This document shows, one piece after another, positions 30,052-40,319 of a stretch of 64,000 bases of DNA; within the stretch, counting starts at the first letter, position 1; each line of letters begins with the position of its first letter. The position numbers and the translations under genes were made by a program. The stretch comes from Microbacterium paraoxydans (GTDB taxonomy: Bacteria > Actinomycetota > Actinomycetes > Actinomycetales > Microbacteriaceae), in contig NZ_CP064873.1 in assembly GCF_019056515.1 (NCBI RefSeq), positions 1 to 64,000 of the forward strand, given 5' to 3'. The notes below the pieces were generated by a model. That model was not told the origin of the DNA and did no database searches. It worked only from the letters and a program-made list of their open reading frames with translations.

Positions 30052-33000
30052 ATGCGGGGTTCTCTGCGCACGCGGTCTGGTCGAGAAGAGAAGATGGATC
30101 GGAGAGCGCGACGACGGCCACGGTCATCACCGCGGACGTCGTGGGCGGTGGCGACCATGCTCGCACTCGTGCTGGGATCGCTCGTCGTGCCCGTGGTGCC
30201 CGCGACAGCAGCCCCGGGCGACCCGGCTCAGCTGTACCTCGGCGTGTCGTATGAAGGACCCGTCGTCGGGTCGGACAAGGATCTGACCGCCCCCACCGAG
30301 TGCCCGGCGAACTCCGTCCTCACGGCCGTGCGGACGGAGAACCGCTCCGCGGACGCGCCGGGCTCCTCAGCGAACTCGATCCTCACGCGCTTCAGCCTCC
30401 AGTGCTCGTCGATCACCGTGAGCAATGCGGGGGTCATCACCTCCACGGTTAACCCCACGTGGATCGAGGGGCCGGTCTACGACCAGGGTCGCGGGAACGT
30501 GCAGACGGCGACGTGTCCGGCGAACACCTTCGTACACCGCATCACCGGCACCACCTTCGTCGGCGACAACGGCGCGCGGTGGCCCTCGTCCGTGCAGATC
30601 ACGTGCCGTCCGATGACTTTCACCGCCGCGGGGGAGCTGCGGATCGACCTCGCGGCCTCCGCCACCGTCCTCACCGCCGGGCAGAACTTCAACACGAACG
30701 GCGGCCTCAACACGCCGACCCCTCGATGCGGCCCCGCCGGGACCACCGGGACGAGCGACATCGTCGTGCGCGGCTACCGGGCGCAGAGCGGTGGCGAGGG
30801 CATCGACGGGTTCAACCCCTCCTGTACGACCATCCCCGACGACTTCGGCGATGCGCCGGCCAGCTACGGCTCGGTCTCCCAGGAGCTGAACGCGGCGACG
30901 TATCTGGGCTGGTCGGCCGATGCCGAGACGGCGATGCAGTACAGCGCGAACGCGACGGGCGACAACGTGGTCGGCGGCACGGCCCCGAACCAGACCATCA
31001 ACGACGAGACGGGGGTGGCGTCGTTCGGGCCGATCATGGCCAGCGTGACGAACACCTATTCGGTGTCGGTGCTGGCGTCGAACAAGGTGCCGGGAGTGCC
31101 GGCAACCCTGGTCGGCTGGATCGACTTCAACCGCAACGGCGTGTTCGACGCGAACGAGGGCGCCACCGCGACGGTCCCCGCGGGCACGGCGGACGGCTCA
31201 TCCGTGACACTGAACTGGTCCGGCATCGCCTCGCAGACGGTGGGCGGGCAGACGTTCGCCCGATTCCGCATCCAGAGCGGGACGGGGTTGACCACGGCGA
31301 CGCCGACGGGGACGGGCGGTCCGGGTGAGGTGGAGGACTACGCCGTCACGATCACGGCTCCGGCGCCCTCTCTGGCGTTGACGAAGACGGTCACGCCGAC
31401 CACCGCCAGCGCGGCGGGGGACACGGTGACCTATCCGTTCGCGGTCACGAACACCGGCAACGTCGCCGTCTCGGGGCTCGGCATCCGCGAGTCCGCGTTC
31501 AGCGGTACGGGGACGCTCGGGGCGGTGAACTGTGCGGCGACGACGCTCGCCGTGGGGCAGAACACCACCTGTACGGCGGCGTACACGCTGACCCAGGCGG
31601 ACATCGACGCGGGCACGGTGACGAATACCGCGCTCGCCACCGGAACCTCCGAGGCCAACACCGGCGTGGAGAGCAACCCGAGCACCGCGACGGTCACGAC
31701 GACCCGTACCCCGGCGCTCACGGTCGTGAAGTCGGCGACCCCGTCCGGACCGGACGACTTCACGGTCGGACAGGTGATCGACTACTCGTTCATCGTCACC
31801 AACACGGGCAACGTGACCGTCTCGAACATCGCGGTGAACGAGACGGCGTTCACGGGCTCCGGGACGCTCTCGGCGGCCGTATGTCCGACGGCACCGCTCG
31901 CCCCGGGCGCGCAGGCGACCTGTACCGCGAGCTACACCCTGACCCAGGCCGACGTGAACGGGGGATCGGTCAGCAACACGGCGACCGCCACCGGTGTGCC
32001 TCCCGGGTCGCTGACGCCTCCGGTGTCTCCGCCGTCGACCGTGCGCGTGCCGGTGGACCCGGCTCCGGCGATCTCGCTGGAGAAGCGCTCCGAGACGACC
32101 GCGATCACCGGCGCCGGGCAGACCATCGACTACTCCTTCCTCGTCACGAACACCGGGAACGTGACCCTGACGAACGTCAGCATCGACGAGGAGTCCTTCT
32201 CCGGCACCGGAGCCCTCGACGTGACCTGCCCCGCCGGCGCCGGATCCCTCGTTCCGGGAGCGCAGGTGACCTGCACCGCGAGCTACACCGTGACGGCCGC
32301 GGACTACAACACCTCGGCGCTCACGAACACGGCCAGCGCGACGGGAACGCCGCCGACGGGCGCGGCACCCGTGTCGTCGCCGTCCACGGTCGAGATCCCC
32401 GTCACCGCCGCCCCGGCGCTCACGGTGGCGAAGTCGGCGGACCGCACGGAGATCACCGCGGCCGGACAGACGATCACCTACTCGTTCCTCATCAGCAACA
32501 CGGGGAACGTGACCATCGACGACGTCGGGGTGACGGAGACGTCGTTCACCGGCACCGGTACCGCTCCCGTCATCACCTGCCCCGCGGCCGCCGCCTCCCT
32601 GGCCCCGGGTGCGCAGGTGACCTGCACCGCGCCCTACGTGGTGACCCAGGCCGACATCGACGCGGGCGGGGTGACCAACACCGCGACCGTGACCGGCGAG
32701 CCGCCCACGGGCGAGCCGCCGGTGTCGCCGCCCTCGACCGTGGTCGTCCCCGCGGACGAGACGCCCGCGATCACCCTCGTCAAGACGGCCGACCCGACGA
32801 CGATCACCGCCGCCGGGGCCACCGTGGACTACGCCTTCCTCGTGACGAACACGGGCAATGTGACCCTCACCGACATCACCGTGACCGAGACCGCGTTCTC
32901 CGGCACGGGCACGGCGCCGGAGATCACCTGCCCCGCCGCCGCGGCGGCACTCGCTCCGGGCGCCCAGGTGACCTGCACCGCGTCCTACGAGGCGTCGCAG

Positions 33001-36000
33001 GCGGACGTCGACGCGGGTCAGGTGACCAACACCGCCACCGCGACGGGCACGCCGCCCCGCGACCTCGAACCGCCGGTGTCGGCGCCCTCCACGGCGATCG
33101 TCACGGTGCCCGGCGCGCCCGCCCTCACGGTCGCGAAGACGGCCGACCGGACGGAGATCACCGCCGCGGGGGACGTCATCACCTACTCGTTCCTCGTGAC
33201 GAACACGGGCAACGTGACCATCGCGGACGTGACCGTCGACGAGGTGTCGTTCTCGGGTACCGGTGCGACTCCCGTCGTCACCTGCCCCGCAGCGGCCGCG
33301 TCCCTCGAACCCGGAGCTGAGGTGACGTGCACGGCGACCTACGAGGTGACGCAGGCCGACATCGATGCAGGCGGCGTGACGAACACCGCCACCGTGACGG
33401 GCGACCCGCCCGGAACCCTCGAGCCGCCGGTGTCGCCGCCGTCGGAGGTCGAGGTGCCGTCGATCCAGACGCCCGGCATCACGGTCGTGAAGTCGGCCGA
33501 TCCCTCCACCGCCGCCGGCTACACGGTGGGGACGGAGATCACCTACACCTTCGTGGTGACGAACACGGGCAACGTGACCCTCACCGACGTGACGGTGGAC
33601 GAGACGGCGTTCACGGGCTCGGGAGAGGTGTCGGCGATCACGTGTCCCGCGGGGGCCGCATCGCTCGCGCCGGGGGCGCAGGTCGAGTGCACCGCCACGT
33701 ACACGCTGACGCAGGCCGACATCGACGCCGGGCAGCTGTCGAACACGGCGACGGCGACGGGCACGCCGCCGTCGGGGACGCCACCGGTGTCGCCGCCGAC
33801 GACGGTGGAGATCCCCGGCGACCCGGCCCCGGCGCTGACCGTGACGAAGACCGCTGACCGGACGGAGATCACGGCAGCGGGGCAGACGATCACCTACTCC
33901 TTCCTCGTGACGAACACCGGGAACGTCACGGTGCGCGACGTCACGGTGGAGGAGGGCACCTTCACCGGTACGGGTCCTGCCCCGGTGGTGACCTGTCCGG
34001 CGGGTGCCGCCACGATGGTTCCCGGCGCGCAGGTCACGTGCACCGCCGAGTACGTCGTCACCCAGGCCGACATCGACGCGGGTGGGGTGACCAACACCGC
34101 CACGGTGACGGGCACGCCGCCGTCGGGGGAGCCGCCGGTGTCGCCGCCGTCCGAGGTCGAGGTGCCGTCGGAGCCGTCGCCGGGGCTGACGGTGTCGAAG
34201 ACGGCGGACCGGACCGAGATCACGGCCGCGGGCCAGACGATCACCTACACGTTCGTCGTCGCGAACACCGGCAACGTCACTCTGACGGACATCGAGGTGA
34301 CGGAGGCCTCCTTCACCGGTACGGGGACTCCGCCGGTGGTCGAGTGCCCGCCTGCGGTGTCCTCGCTCGCACCGGGGCTCGACGTCACCTGCACCGCGGA
34401 GTACGTCGTCACCCAGGCCGACATCGACGCGGGCGGAGTGACCAACACGGCGACCGCCACGGGCACGCCGCCGTCGGGGGAGCCGCCGGTGTCGCCGCCG
34501 TCCGAGGTCGAGGTGCCGTCGGAACCGTCGCCGGGCCTGTCGGTGGTGAAGTCGTCCGACCGGTCGACGATCACCGCAGCGGGTCAGACGATCACGTACT
34601 CCTTCCTGGTCACCAACACGGGCAATGTGACGATCGCGGACGTGACGGTGGACGAGACGGGCTTCACCGGCACCGGCACGGCTCCGGTCGTGACGTGTCC
34701 GGCGGGCGCCGCGTCCCTCGCGCCGGGAGCCCAGGTCACCTGCACCGCGCCGTACGTGGTGACGCAGGCCGACCTCGACGGCGGCGGGGTGACGAACACC
34801 GCGACCGTGACCGGCACGCCGCCCTCGGGCGAGCCCCCGGTGTCGCCGCCGTCGACCGTCCTGGTCCCCGGTGACCCGGCTCCCGCGCTGACCGTGGCGA
34901 AGACGGCCGACCGCACCGAGATCACCGCGGCGGGCCAGACGATCACGTACTCGTTCCTCCTCGCGAACACGGGCAACGTCACGCTGACGGATGTCGGGGT
35001 GGACGAGGTCTCGTTCACCGGCACCGGCACCGCGCCGGTGGTGACCTGTCCCGCGGGGGCGGAGTCCCTCGCTCCGGGAGCGGAGGTGACGTGTACCGCG
35101 CCGTACGTCGTGACGCAGGCCGACATCGATGCGGGTGGCGTCACCAACACCGCTACCGGCACGGGGACACCGCCGTCGGGGCAGCCGCCGGTCTCGCCGC
35201 CCTCGACGGTCGAGGTGCCCTCGGACGGGTCGCCGGCCCTCACGGTGGCGAAGACCGCGGACCTCACGAGGATCAGCGCCGCAGGGCAGACGATCACGTA
35301 CTCGTTCCTCATCACCAACACGGGCAACGTCACGATGACGGATGTCGGTGTGGACGAGGTGTCGTTCTCGGGGACGGGAACCGCGCCGGTGATCACGTGT
35401 CCGGCCGCGGCGGCCTCGCTGGCCCCCGGTGCGTCCGTGACCTGCACGGCGCCGTACGTGGTCACGCAGGCGGATGTGGATGCCGGGCGACTCACGAACA
35501 CGGCCGTCGCGACAGGAGAGCCGCCGACGGGTCCGCCGACCAGCGAACCGCCGCTCACGCCTCCGTCGACGGTGGAGGTCCCCGGTGACCGGAACCCGGC
35601 GATCGCCGTGGTGAAGTCGGCCAGCCCCGACACGGCGGCGGCCTACGTCGTGGGCCAGGACATCACCTACTCCTTCGTCGTGACCAACACCGGCAACGTC
35701 ACGCTGACGGATGTCGCGATCACCGAGGGCGACTTCTCCGGGACGGGTGCGCTGTCGGCGATCGACTGCCCGGCCGGGACCGCGTCGATGGCCCCCGGGG
35801 CCCAGCTCATCTGCACGGCGACGTACGTGCTGACGCAGGAGGACATCGACGCCGGCCAGGTGACGAACTCCGCGACCGCGACCGGTGTGCCGCCCGGGGA
35901 CCTGCAGCCCCCGGTGTCGCCGCCGTCCGAGGCGCGCGTCCCCGCGCTGCCGACCCCGGGCGTCAGCATCGTGAAGTCCGCGACCCCGGCCGTGATGACC

Positions 36001-36786
36001 ACCGTGGGGGAGACGCTGGAGTACTCCTTCGTCGTGACCAACACGGGCAACGTGACGCTGAGCGACGTGGCGGTCGAGGAGACGGAGTTCTCCGGAGAGG
36101 GCGACCTCTCGGCCATCTCCTGCCCCGATGAGGCCGCGCGCCTCATCCCCGGGCAGACCGTGACCTGCACGGCGACGTACACGACGACGCAGGCGGACGT
36201 CGACTCCGGCCGGCTGACCAACACGGCCACGGCCACCGGCACACCGCCATCGGGCACGCCGCCGGTGTCGCCGCCGTCGACCGTCGAGGTGCCCTTCGAC
36301 GGGACGAACGAGCTTGCGATCGAGAAGCGCGCGACGACCGTGGACGTGAACGGCAATGGGATCGTCGACCTCGGCGACCGGGTGGAGTGGACGATCGTCG
36401 TCAGCAACATCGGGGCGCAGACGGTCTCCGACATCGTCGTGTCCGATCCGACCGCGGGCCCGGTGACCTGCCCGGCGACCAGCCTCGCCTCCGGGGAGCG
36501 GATGACGTGCACCGTGCCGCCGCACACCATCGATGCCGCCGACGTGCGTCGCGGTGAGGTCCGCAACGTCGCAACCGTGAGCGGGAACACGCCGGGCGGG
36601 CCGATCGATCCGCCGACCTCGCAGACGGTCACCCGCGTGGTGCCGACGCCGCCGACCGGGCTCGCGGTCACGGGTGGGACGCTCGCCGCCGGCGGCCTGC
36701 TGCTGGGCGGAGTGATGGTCCTCGCCGGCCTGGGTCTCGGCCTCACGCGGGTGCGACGGCGAGAGGAAGAGCAGGAACAGCGCTGA
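30052..36786 (+). CDS. Giant DUF11-repeat cell-surface protein with LAVTG sorting signal
   Basis: The ATG at 30052 follows a GGGGAG site (a GTG at 30022 and an ATG at 30094 are alternatives), giving about 2244 residues. A basic N-region and a hydrophobic core ending VPATAAP form a long signal peptide. A Cys-containing beta-rich region (about 55-270) follows. Next comes a GEVED-type domain ([10 protein letters not shown] to GEVEDYAV, about 270-435). Fifteen DUF11 repeats of about 117 residues come next. The tail is LAVTG, a hydrophobic helix and [12 protein letters not shown], a textbook cell-wall sorting signal. LAxTG is the class E sortase recognition type, matching srtE at 18663. DUF11 proteins act as surface stalks or adhesins; the ligand here is unknown. 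Confidence 0.93.
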   Translation: MRGSLRTRSGREEKMDRRARRRPRSSPRTSWAVATMLALVLGSLVVPVVPATAAPGDPAQLYLGVSYEGPVVGSDKDLTAPTECPANSVLTAVRTENRSADAPGSSANSILTRFSLQCSSITVSNAGVITSTVNPTWIEGPVYDQGRGNVQTATCPANTFVHRITGTTFVGDNGARWPSSVQITCRPMTFTAAGELRIDLAASATVLTAGQNFNTNGGLNTPTPRCGPAGTTGTSDIVVRGYRAQSGGEGIDGFNPSCTTIPDDFGDAPASYGSVSQELNAATYLGWSADAETAMQYSANATGDNVVGGTAPNQTINDETGVASFGPIMASVTNTYSVSVLASNKVPGVPATLVGWIDFNRNGVFDANEGATATVPAGTADGSSVTLNWSGIASQTVGGQTFARFRIQSGTGLTTATPTGTGGPGEVEDYAVTITAPAPSLALTKTVTPTTASAAGDTVTYPFAVTNTGNVAVSGLGIRESAFSGTGTLGAVNCAATTLAVGQNTTCTAAYTLTQADIDAGTVTNTALATGTSEANTGVESNPSTATVTTTRTPALTVVKSATPSGPDDFTVGQVIDYSFIVTNTGNVTVSNIAVNETAFTGSGTLSAAVCPTAPLAPGAQATCTASYTLTQADVNGGSVSNTATATGVPPGSLTPPVSPPSTVRVPVDPAPAISLEKRSETTAITGAGQTIDYSFLVTNTGNVTLTNVSIDEESFSGTGALDVTCPAGAGSLVPGAQVTCTASYTVTAADYNTSALTNTASATGTPPTGAAPVSSPSTVEIPVTAAPALTVAKSADRTEITAAGQTITYSFLISNTGNVTIDDVGVTETSFTGTGTAPVITCPAAAASLAPGAQVTCTAPYVVTQADIDAGGVTNTATVTGEPPTGEPPVSPPSTVVVPADETPAITLVKTADPTTITAAGATVDYAFLVTNTGNVTLTDITVTETAFSGTGTAPEITCPAAAAALAPGAQVTCTASYEASQADVDAGQVTNTATATGTPPRDLEPPVSAPSTAIVTVPGAPALTVAKTADRTEITAAGDVITYSFLVTNTGNVTIADVTVDEVSFSGTGATPVVTCPAAAASLEPGAEVTCTATYEVTQADIDAGGVTNTATVTGDPPGTLEPPVSPPSEVEVPSIQTPGITVVKSADPSTAAGYTVGTEITYTFVVTNTGNVTLTDVTVDETAFTGSGEVSAITCPAGAASLAPGAQVECTATYTLTQADIDAGQLSNTATATGTPPSGTPPVSPPTTVEIPGDPAPALTVTKTADRTEITAAGQTITYSFLVTNTGNVTVRDVTVEEGTFTGTGPAPVVTCPAGAATMVPGAQVTCTAEYVVTQADIDAGGVTNTATVTGTPPSGEPPVSPPSEVEVPSEPSPGLTVSKTADRTEITAAGQTITYTFVVANTGNVTLTDIEVTEASFTGTGTPPVVECPPAVSSLAPGLDVTCTAEYVVTQADIDAGGVTNTATATGTPPSGEPPVSPPSEVEVPSEPSPGLSVVKSSDRSTITAAGQTITYSFLVTNTGNVTIADVTVDETGFTGTGTAPVVTCPAGAASLAPGAQVTCTAPYVVTQADLDGGGVTNTATVTGTPPSGEPPVSPPSTVLVPGDPAPALTVAKTADRTEITAAGQTITYSFLLANTGNVTLTDVGVDEVSFTGTGTAPVVTCPAGAESLAPGAEVTCTAPYVVTQADIDAGGVTNTATGTGTPPSGQPPVSPPSTVEVPSDGSPALTVAKTADLTRISAAGQTITYSFLITNTGNVTMTDVGVDEVSFSGTGTAPVITCPAAAASLAPGASVTCTAPYVVTQADVDAGRLTNTAVATGEPPTGPPTSEPPLTPPSTVEVPGDRNPAIAVVKSASPDTAAAYVVGQDITYSFVVTNTGNVTLTDVAITEGDFSGTGALSAIDCPAGTASMAPGAQLICTATYVLTQEDIDAGQVTNSATATGVPPGDLQPPVSPPSEARVPALPTPGVSIVKSATPAVMTTVGETLEYSFVVTNTGNVTLSDVAVEETEFSGEGDLSAISCPDEAARLIPGQTVTCTATYTTTQADVDSGRLTNTATATGTPPSGTPPVSPPSTVEVPFDGTNELAIEKRATTVDVNGNGIVDLGDRVEWTIVVSNIGAQTVSDIVVSDPTAGPVTCPATSLASGERMTCTVPPHTIDAADVRRGEVRNVATVSGNTPGGPIDPPTSQTVTRVVPTPPTGLAVTGGTLAAGGLLLGGVMVLAGLGLGLTRVRRREEEQEQR
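31365..36530 (+). repeat. Fifteen tandem DUF11 repeats (about 350 bp each)
   Basis: Units begin near 31365, 31711, 32059, 32405, 32755, 33112, 33466, 33823, 34168, 34522, 34873, 35224, 35590, 35950 and 36300. Each has the pattern LTVxKxAD...[13 protein letters not shown]...[16 protein letters not shown]...PPVSPPS. Some blocks are near-identical at DNA level, for example about 34110-34165 against 34462-34520. This indicates recent duplication or gene conversion. The last unit is the most divergent. Confidence 0.93.
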
Positions 36787-36850
36787 CCGAGCGTCGTCCG
36801 TGGCGGGTGCGTCCACCCGCCACGGGCGATCCCGGTCGAAGGAGGAGCCC

Positions 36851-37318
36851 ATGATGTCCACACGCCACCGCAGCACTTCGCGCCTCGCGGCACCGATCCT
36901 GATCCTCGGTCTCCTGCTCAGCGGTTGCTCCCCCGCCGCCGAGGAGCCGGCCCCGACGCGCACGGCCGCGGAGGGGGCGCCGCAGATCCCCGGTGAGGAC
37001 GAGGGGGTCGTCGGAGCGACGAGCGTGCCGGAGGACGTGCCGGACGCCCCGGAGGTGCGCGCCGGGACCCAGATCACGACCTGCACCACGGAGGACGACG
37101 GCGGGACGGCGGAAGGCGTGGTCGGCAATCCCACGGACGCGGACGCGACCTACGTCGTGACCGTGTTCTTCACCACCGATGCGGCCACGGTCGTCGGGTC
37201 CGGTCAAGCGACGGTGGAGGTCCCCGCCGGCGAGGAGGCCGACTGGTCCCTCACCGCGGACTTCGTGCCGCCGAGCGACCTCCGCTGCGCGCTGCGCGGA
37301 GCGGGCGCCGCGTCCTGA
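36851..37318 (+). CDS. Putative small lipoprotein
   Basis: The 155-residue protein starts at an ATG with GGAGGAG seven bases upstream. Its signal peptide ends in the lipobox LLLSGC (Cys about residue 26), predicting lipid anchoring. A Pro/Glu-rich linker follows. A beta-rich domain of about 85 residues with two cysteines (TTCTTEDDG and DLRCALRG) resembles FxLYD-like domains of actinobacterial lipoproteins. It sits 64 bases after the giant surface protein on the same strand and may be co-expressed. The role is unknown. Confidence 0.82.
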   Translation: MMSTRHRSTSRLAAPILILGLLLSGCSPAAEEPAPTRTAAEGAPQIPGEDEGVVGATSVPEDVPDAPEVRAGTQITTCTTEDDGGTAEGVVGNPTDADATYVVTVFFTTDAATVVGSGQATVEVPAGEEADWSLTADFVPPSDLRCALRGAGAAS

Positions 37319-37340
37319 CCCGATCCCGGTCGCGGGGCCG

Positions 37341-38201
37341 CTACGACACGGGCACGTAGCGCGCGAGCGGCTCGAAGGGCGGCTGCGAGGAGAGGTCCGC
37401 GACAGCGGCCGCGCCGACCGCGCAGGCCGTCTGCAGGGCCGCTCGCGGGGAGAGTCCGCTCTGCAGGGCGAGCACGAGCGCGGCGCAGAAGGCGTCCCCC
37501 GCGCCCACGGTGTTGACGGCGCGGGTGGGCACGCCGTCCGCCCGGGCGATCTCCTCGCCGCCGCGGAACAGGGCCGCGCCCGCGGCGCCGTAGGTCACGG
37601 CGACGAGTGCGGCATCCGCCAGCTCCGGCATCAGCTCGCGCTCGGTCTCGTTCACGATGAACAGATCCACCCGCTCGAGCAGCGCGTCAGGGAGGGGCCG
37701 TGCGGGGGCGGCGTTGACCGCGACGAACCCTTCGGCGCGGGCGACCACGTTCTCGACGACGGACAGCGCGATCTCCAGCTGCAGCAGAACGGCCTCGTCC
37801 GGCGCGAAGGCGACGCCCTCGGGGGAGACGAGCTCGTTCGCGCCGGGACACACCGCGATCTGGTTCTCGGCCTCGGCGTCCACGACGATCAGCGCGGTCC
37901 CGGTGGGTGCGGCGACCTGGCGGAGATCGGTGGTGTCGACGCCGGCCCTCGCGAGCTCCTCGCGCATCCAGGCGCCGTCGGCGTCCGCCCCCACCGCGCC
38001 CACCATGCGGACCCGCCCTCCCAGCTTCGCGGCGGCGACGGCCTGGTTGGCGCCCTTGCCGCCGAGGTCGCGGGAGAGTCGGCCCCCGGCGACCGTCTCC
38101 CCGGCGGTCGGGAGCCGGTCGACGAAGGCGGTGAGGTCGACGTTCGCGCTTCCGACGACGACGAGGGCGGGGGCGAGGACGGCGTCCGGCTTGACGTTCA
38201 T
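37341..38201 (-). CDS. rbsK: Ribokinase (PfkB family)
   Basis: Ribokinase phosphorylates ribose to ribose 5-phosphate. The 286-residue protein has the two PfkB signatures: GGKGANQAVAAAKLGG near 45-60 and the catalytic NTVGAGDAFCAAL near 235-247, whose Asp is the base. It is divergent from the nucleoside hydrolase gene, whose product releases ribose, so the two enzymes make a short salvage route. A TACACT -10 (38209-38214, minus strand) ends seven bases before the ATG with no ribosome site, suggesting a leaderless mRNA. The LacI-type operator 38210-38225 covers that -10, predicting repression. Confidence 0.93.
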   Translation of the reverse strand: MNVKPDAVLAPALVVVGSANVDLTAFVDRLPTAGETVAGGRLSRDLGGKGANQAVAAAKLGGRVRMVGAVGADADGAWMREELARAGVDTTDLRQVAAPTGTALIVVDAEAENQIAVCPGANELVSPEGVAFAPDEAVLLQLEIALSVVENVVARAEGFVAVNAAPARPLPDALLERVDLFIVNETERELMPELADAALVAVTYGAAGAALFRGGEEIARADGVPTRAVNTVGAGDAFCAALVLALQSGLSPRAALQTACAVGAAAVADLSSQPPFEPLARYVPVS

Positions 38202-38209
38202 GAGAAAGA

Positions 38210-38225
38210 GTGTAAACGTTTACGC
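38210..38225. promoter_or_regulatory. LacI-type operator at the rbsK/nucleoside hydrolase divergent promoter
   Basis: GTGTAAACGTTTACGC contains the perfect 12-bp palindrome GTAAACGTTTAC (38212-38223). The layout (half-site, four-base centre, TTACGC) matches the operator-like site at 40263-40278. It overlaps the rbsK -10. Confidence 0.8.
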
Positions 38226-38250
38226 ACACCCGATTGCAAAGGAGCACCCC

Positions 38251-39183
38251 ATGCCCGTCCCCGTCCTCCTCGACTGCGACCCCGGCCACGACGACGTCTT
38301 CGCCATCTGGCTGGCGGCCGGGAACGAGCAGATCGACCTCCGCGGCGTCACCACCGTCGGCGGCAACGGCTACCTGGAGCACACCACGAGGAATGCCCAG
38401 ATCGCCCTCACGGTCGCGGGCGTGACCGGCGTGCCGGTCGCGGCGGGGGCCGACAAGCCGCTTCGCCGTGAGCTCACGCCGGGGGCCTGGATCCACGGCG
38501 ACAACGCCCTCGGCGGACCCGTCCTCCCCGAGCCCACGGTGCCGCTCGACCCCCGGCACGCCGTCGACTTCCTCGCGGAGACCCTGAACGCGTCCGCGGA
38601 GCCGATCACGGTGATCCCCACAGGCCCCCTGACGAACATCGCGCTGCTGCTCCAGCAGTACCCGGAGGCCGCCCGCAACATCAAGGAGATCATCTGGATG
38701 GGCGGATCGACCGGGCGCGGCAACGTCGGCGCCTACCCCGAGTTCAACGCCTGGGCCGACCCCGAGGCGGCTGCGGTCGTGTTCGCGTCCGGTCTGCCGC
38801 TCACCATGGTCGGACTCAACATCTCCCATCAGGCCCTCATCACCGAGGAGGTCGTGCAGCGGATCGCGGCGGTCGGCAACCGCACGGCGGCGTTCGGTGT
38901 CGAGCTGCTGCGCTTCTTCTCCGCGTCGTACGACCGGGCCGAGGGGATGCCGGAGGGGCCGCTGCACGACCCGATCACCGTCGCCATCGCGATCGATCGC
39001 GCCGTCGCCACCGTGCAGCGCTGCCACGTCGACATCGAGACGGCGGGCGAGTTCACGGCCGGTGCGACCTGCGTCGACCTCCACGACATGCTGGGCAAGG
39101 AGCCCAACGCCGACATCGCGCTGACCCTGGACGTGCCGGCCTTCTGGAATCTGGTGACGGATGCCGTCGCAGCGCTGGCCTGA
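38251..39183 (+). CDS. Nucleoside hydrolase (inosine/uridine-preferring family)
   Basis: The 310-residue enzyme cleaves ribonucleosides to base and ribose. It begins with the Ca2+-binding aspartate cluster LLDCDPGHDDVFAIWL (about 5-20), and has the IPTGPLTNIA block, the GNVGAYPEFNAWADPEA region and the active-site His-Asp in LHDPITVA. An AAAGGAG site precedes the ATG by seven bases. It diverges from rbsK with the palindromic operator between them. Base preference (purine or pyrimidine) cannot be assigned from sequence. Confidence 0.94.
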   Translation: MPVPVLLDCDPGHDDVFAIWLAAGNEQIDLRGVTTVGGNGYLEHTTRNAQIALTVAGVTGVPVAAGADKPLRRELTPGAWIHGDNALGGPVLPEPTVPLDPRHAVDFLAETLNASAEPITVIPTGPLTNIALLLQQYPEAARNIKEIIWMGGSTGRGNVGAYPEFNAWADPEAAAVVFASGLPLTMVGLNISHQALITEEVVQRIAAVGNRTAAFGVELLRFFSASYDRAEGMPEGPLHDPITVAIAIDRAVATVQRCHVDIETAGEFTAGATCVDLHDMLGKEPNADIALTLDVPAFWNLVTDAVAALA

Positions 39184-39186
39184 CGA

Positions 39187-40209
39187 TCACGCGCCCGGCG
39201 GGGGAGACGTCGACTCCGCCACGCGCAGAGTCGGCGTCACGCGCCGCAGGGCGTATGGCGTCTCCGGATCGTCCATCCGCCGCACGAGCGCTTCCACCGC
39301 TTCCGCGGCGAGCTCGTCGAACGGCTGGACCACGGTCGTGAGCCGCGGCTCGCACACGTCCGCCAGCATGGTGCCGTCGAACCCTGTGATGAGGATGTCG
39401 CCCGGGACGCGCAGGCCTGCGCGCTTCAACGCGGCGATCGCGCCCGCGGCGACCAGGTCGTCCCCCGCGACGATCGCATCGGGAAGCGGACCGCGGGCCC
39501 GCAGCCGCGCGACGGCGGACTCTCCGAAGGAGAGAAGGTACTCGCCGAACACGTTCTCCTCCACCGGCAGCGACCGCGCACGGACGATCGACTCGAACGC
39601 GGCGCGGCGCTCGCGGCCGACCGACGTCACGTCGTTGCCCGACACGAGGACGATGCGAGAGGCGCCGCGGGAGGCCAGATGGTCGACGGCGAGCCCGATG
39701 CCATGATCGTTGTCCACCCCGACGAAGTCGGCATCGAGGTCCAGCACCCGCCGGTCGACCTGGACCAGCGGGAGCCGCTGGGCGGTGTCGGCGACGGCGT
39801 CGAAGGACAGCTCCGCGTCGGACGGAACGACGAAGACCCCCTCGACACGGCGCTCGACGAGCATGCGCAGGCGGGCGCGCTCGCGGTCGACATCGCCGTG
39901 CGAGTCCGCGATGACGAGATCGAACCCGCGACGCTGCAGGTGGTCCTCGAGCCGGTGGACGAGTTCGCCGTAGAACGGGTTGCTGATCACCGGGACGACG
40001 ACGCCGATGGTCGCGCCCGTGCCCTCGCGCAGACCGCGGCCGATGAGGTTGACCCGGTAGCCGAGCTGCTCGGCCACCCGCGCCACATGCTCCGCGGTGG
40101 CTCCGGACACGCGCTCCTTGCCGTTCAGCGCGCGGGACACCGTGGCGATCGACACCCCGGCCGCGGCTGCCACATCGTGCAGCGTCACCGACGGCTTCCT
40201 CATCCGCAC
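39187..40209 (-). CDS. LacI-family transcriptional regulator of the nucleoside-salvage cluster
   Basis: The 340-residue regulator has an N-terminal LacI HTH (VTLHDVAAAAGVSIATVSRALN, about 8-29) and hinge, then a periplasmic-binding-protein-like effector domain. It lies three bases after the nucleoside hydrolase gene on the opposite strand and is divergent from the MFS gene. Two matching operators (38210-38225 and 40263-40278) flank the cluster, so it probably represses salvage and uptake genes. The effector may be ribose, a nucleoside or a phosphate derivative. The start is GTG 40209 or ATG 40203; both have GGAG-like sequence upstream. Confidence 0.94.
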   Translation of the reverse strand: MRMRKPSVTLHDVAAAAGVSIATVSRALNGKERVSGATAEHVARVAEQLGYRVNLIGRGLREGTGATIGVVVPVISNPFYGELVHRLEDHLQRRGFDLVIADSHGDVDRERARLRMLVERRVEGVFVVPSDAELSFDAVADTAQRLPLVQVDRRVLDLDADFVGVDNDHGIGLAVDHLASRGASRIVLVSGNDVTSVGRERRAAFESIVRARSLPVEENVFGEYLLSFGESAVARLRARGPLPDAIVAGDDLVAAGAIAALKRAGLRVPGDILITGFDGTMLADVCEPRLTTVVQPFDELAAEAVEALVRRMDDPETPYALRRVTPTLRVAESTSPPPGA

Positions 40210-40262
40210 CTCGACTCCCGACGGGCACCGACATCGGCGCCTCGACTCCCAAGATAAGCCGC

Positions 40263-40278
40263 GCGTAAAGGATTACGC
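40263..40278. promoter_or_regulatory. LacI-type operator between the regulator and MFS genes
   Basis: GCGTAAAGGATTACGC has 6-bp complementary arms (GCGTAA/TTACGC) around a four-base centre. It shares its right half (TTACGC) and spacing with the site at 38210-38225. It lies 54 bases before the LacI gene and 41 before the MFS gene. Confidence 0.72.
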
Positions 40279-40319
40279 ATTCCGGCGCCCCCGCACCGAC
40301 ACGAAGAAGTGAGTACGAC

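Noticed and set aside
31365..36530. The regular repeats as a CRISPR array
   Set aside because: The period is about 350 bases, in frame and coding for DUF11 domains. There are no short palindromic repeats, spacers or cas genes.
31198..37134. A 1978-codon open frame on the minus strand opposite the DUF11 gene
   Set aside because: It mirrors the repeat pattern of the plus-strand gene, is full of Arg/Gly/His low complexity, and arises from high-GC codon bias. The plus frame has a signal peptide, domains and a sorting signal.
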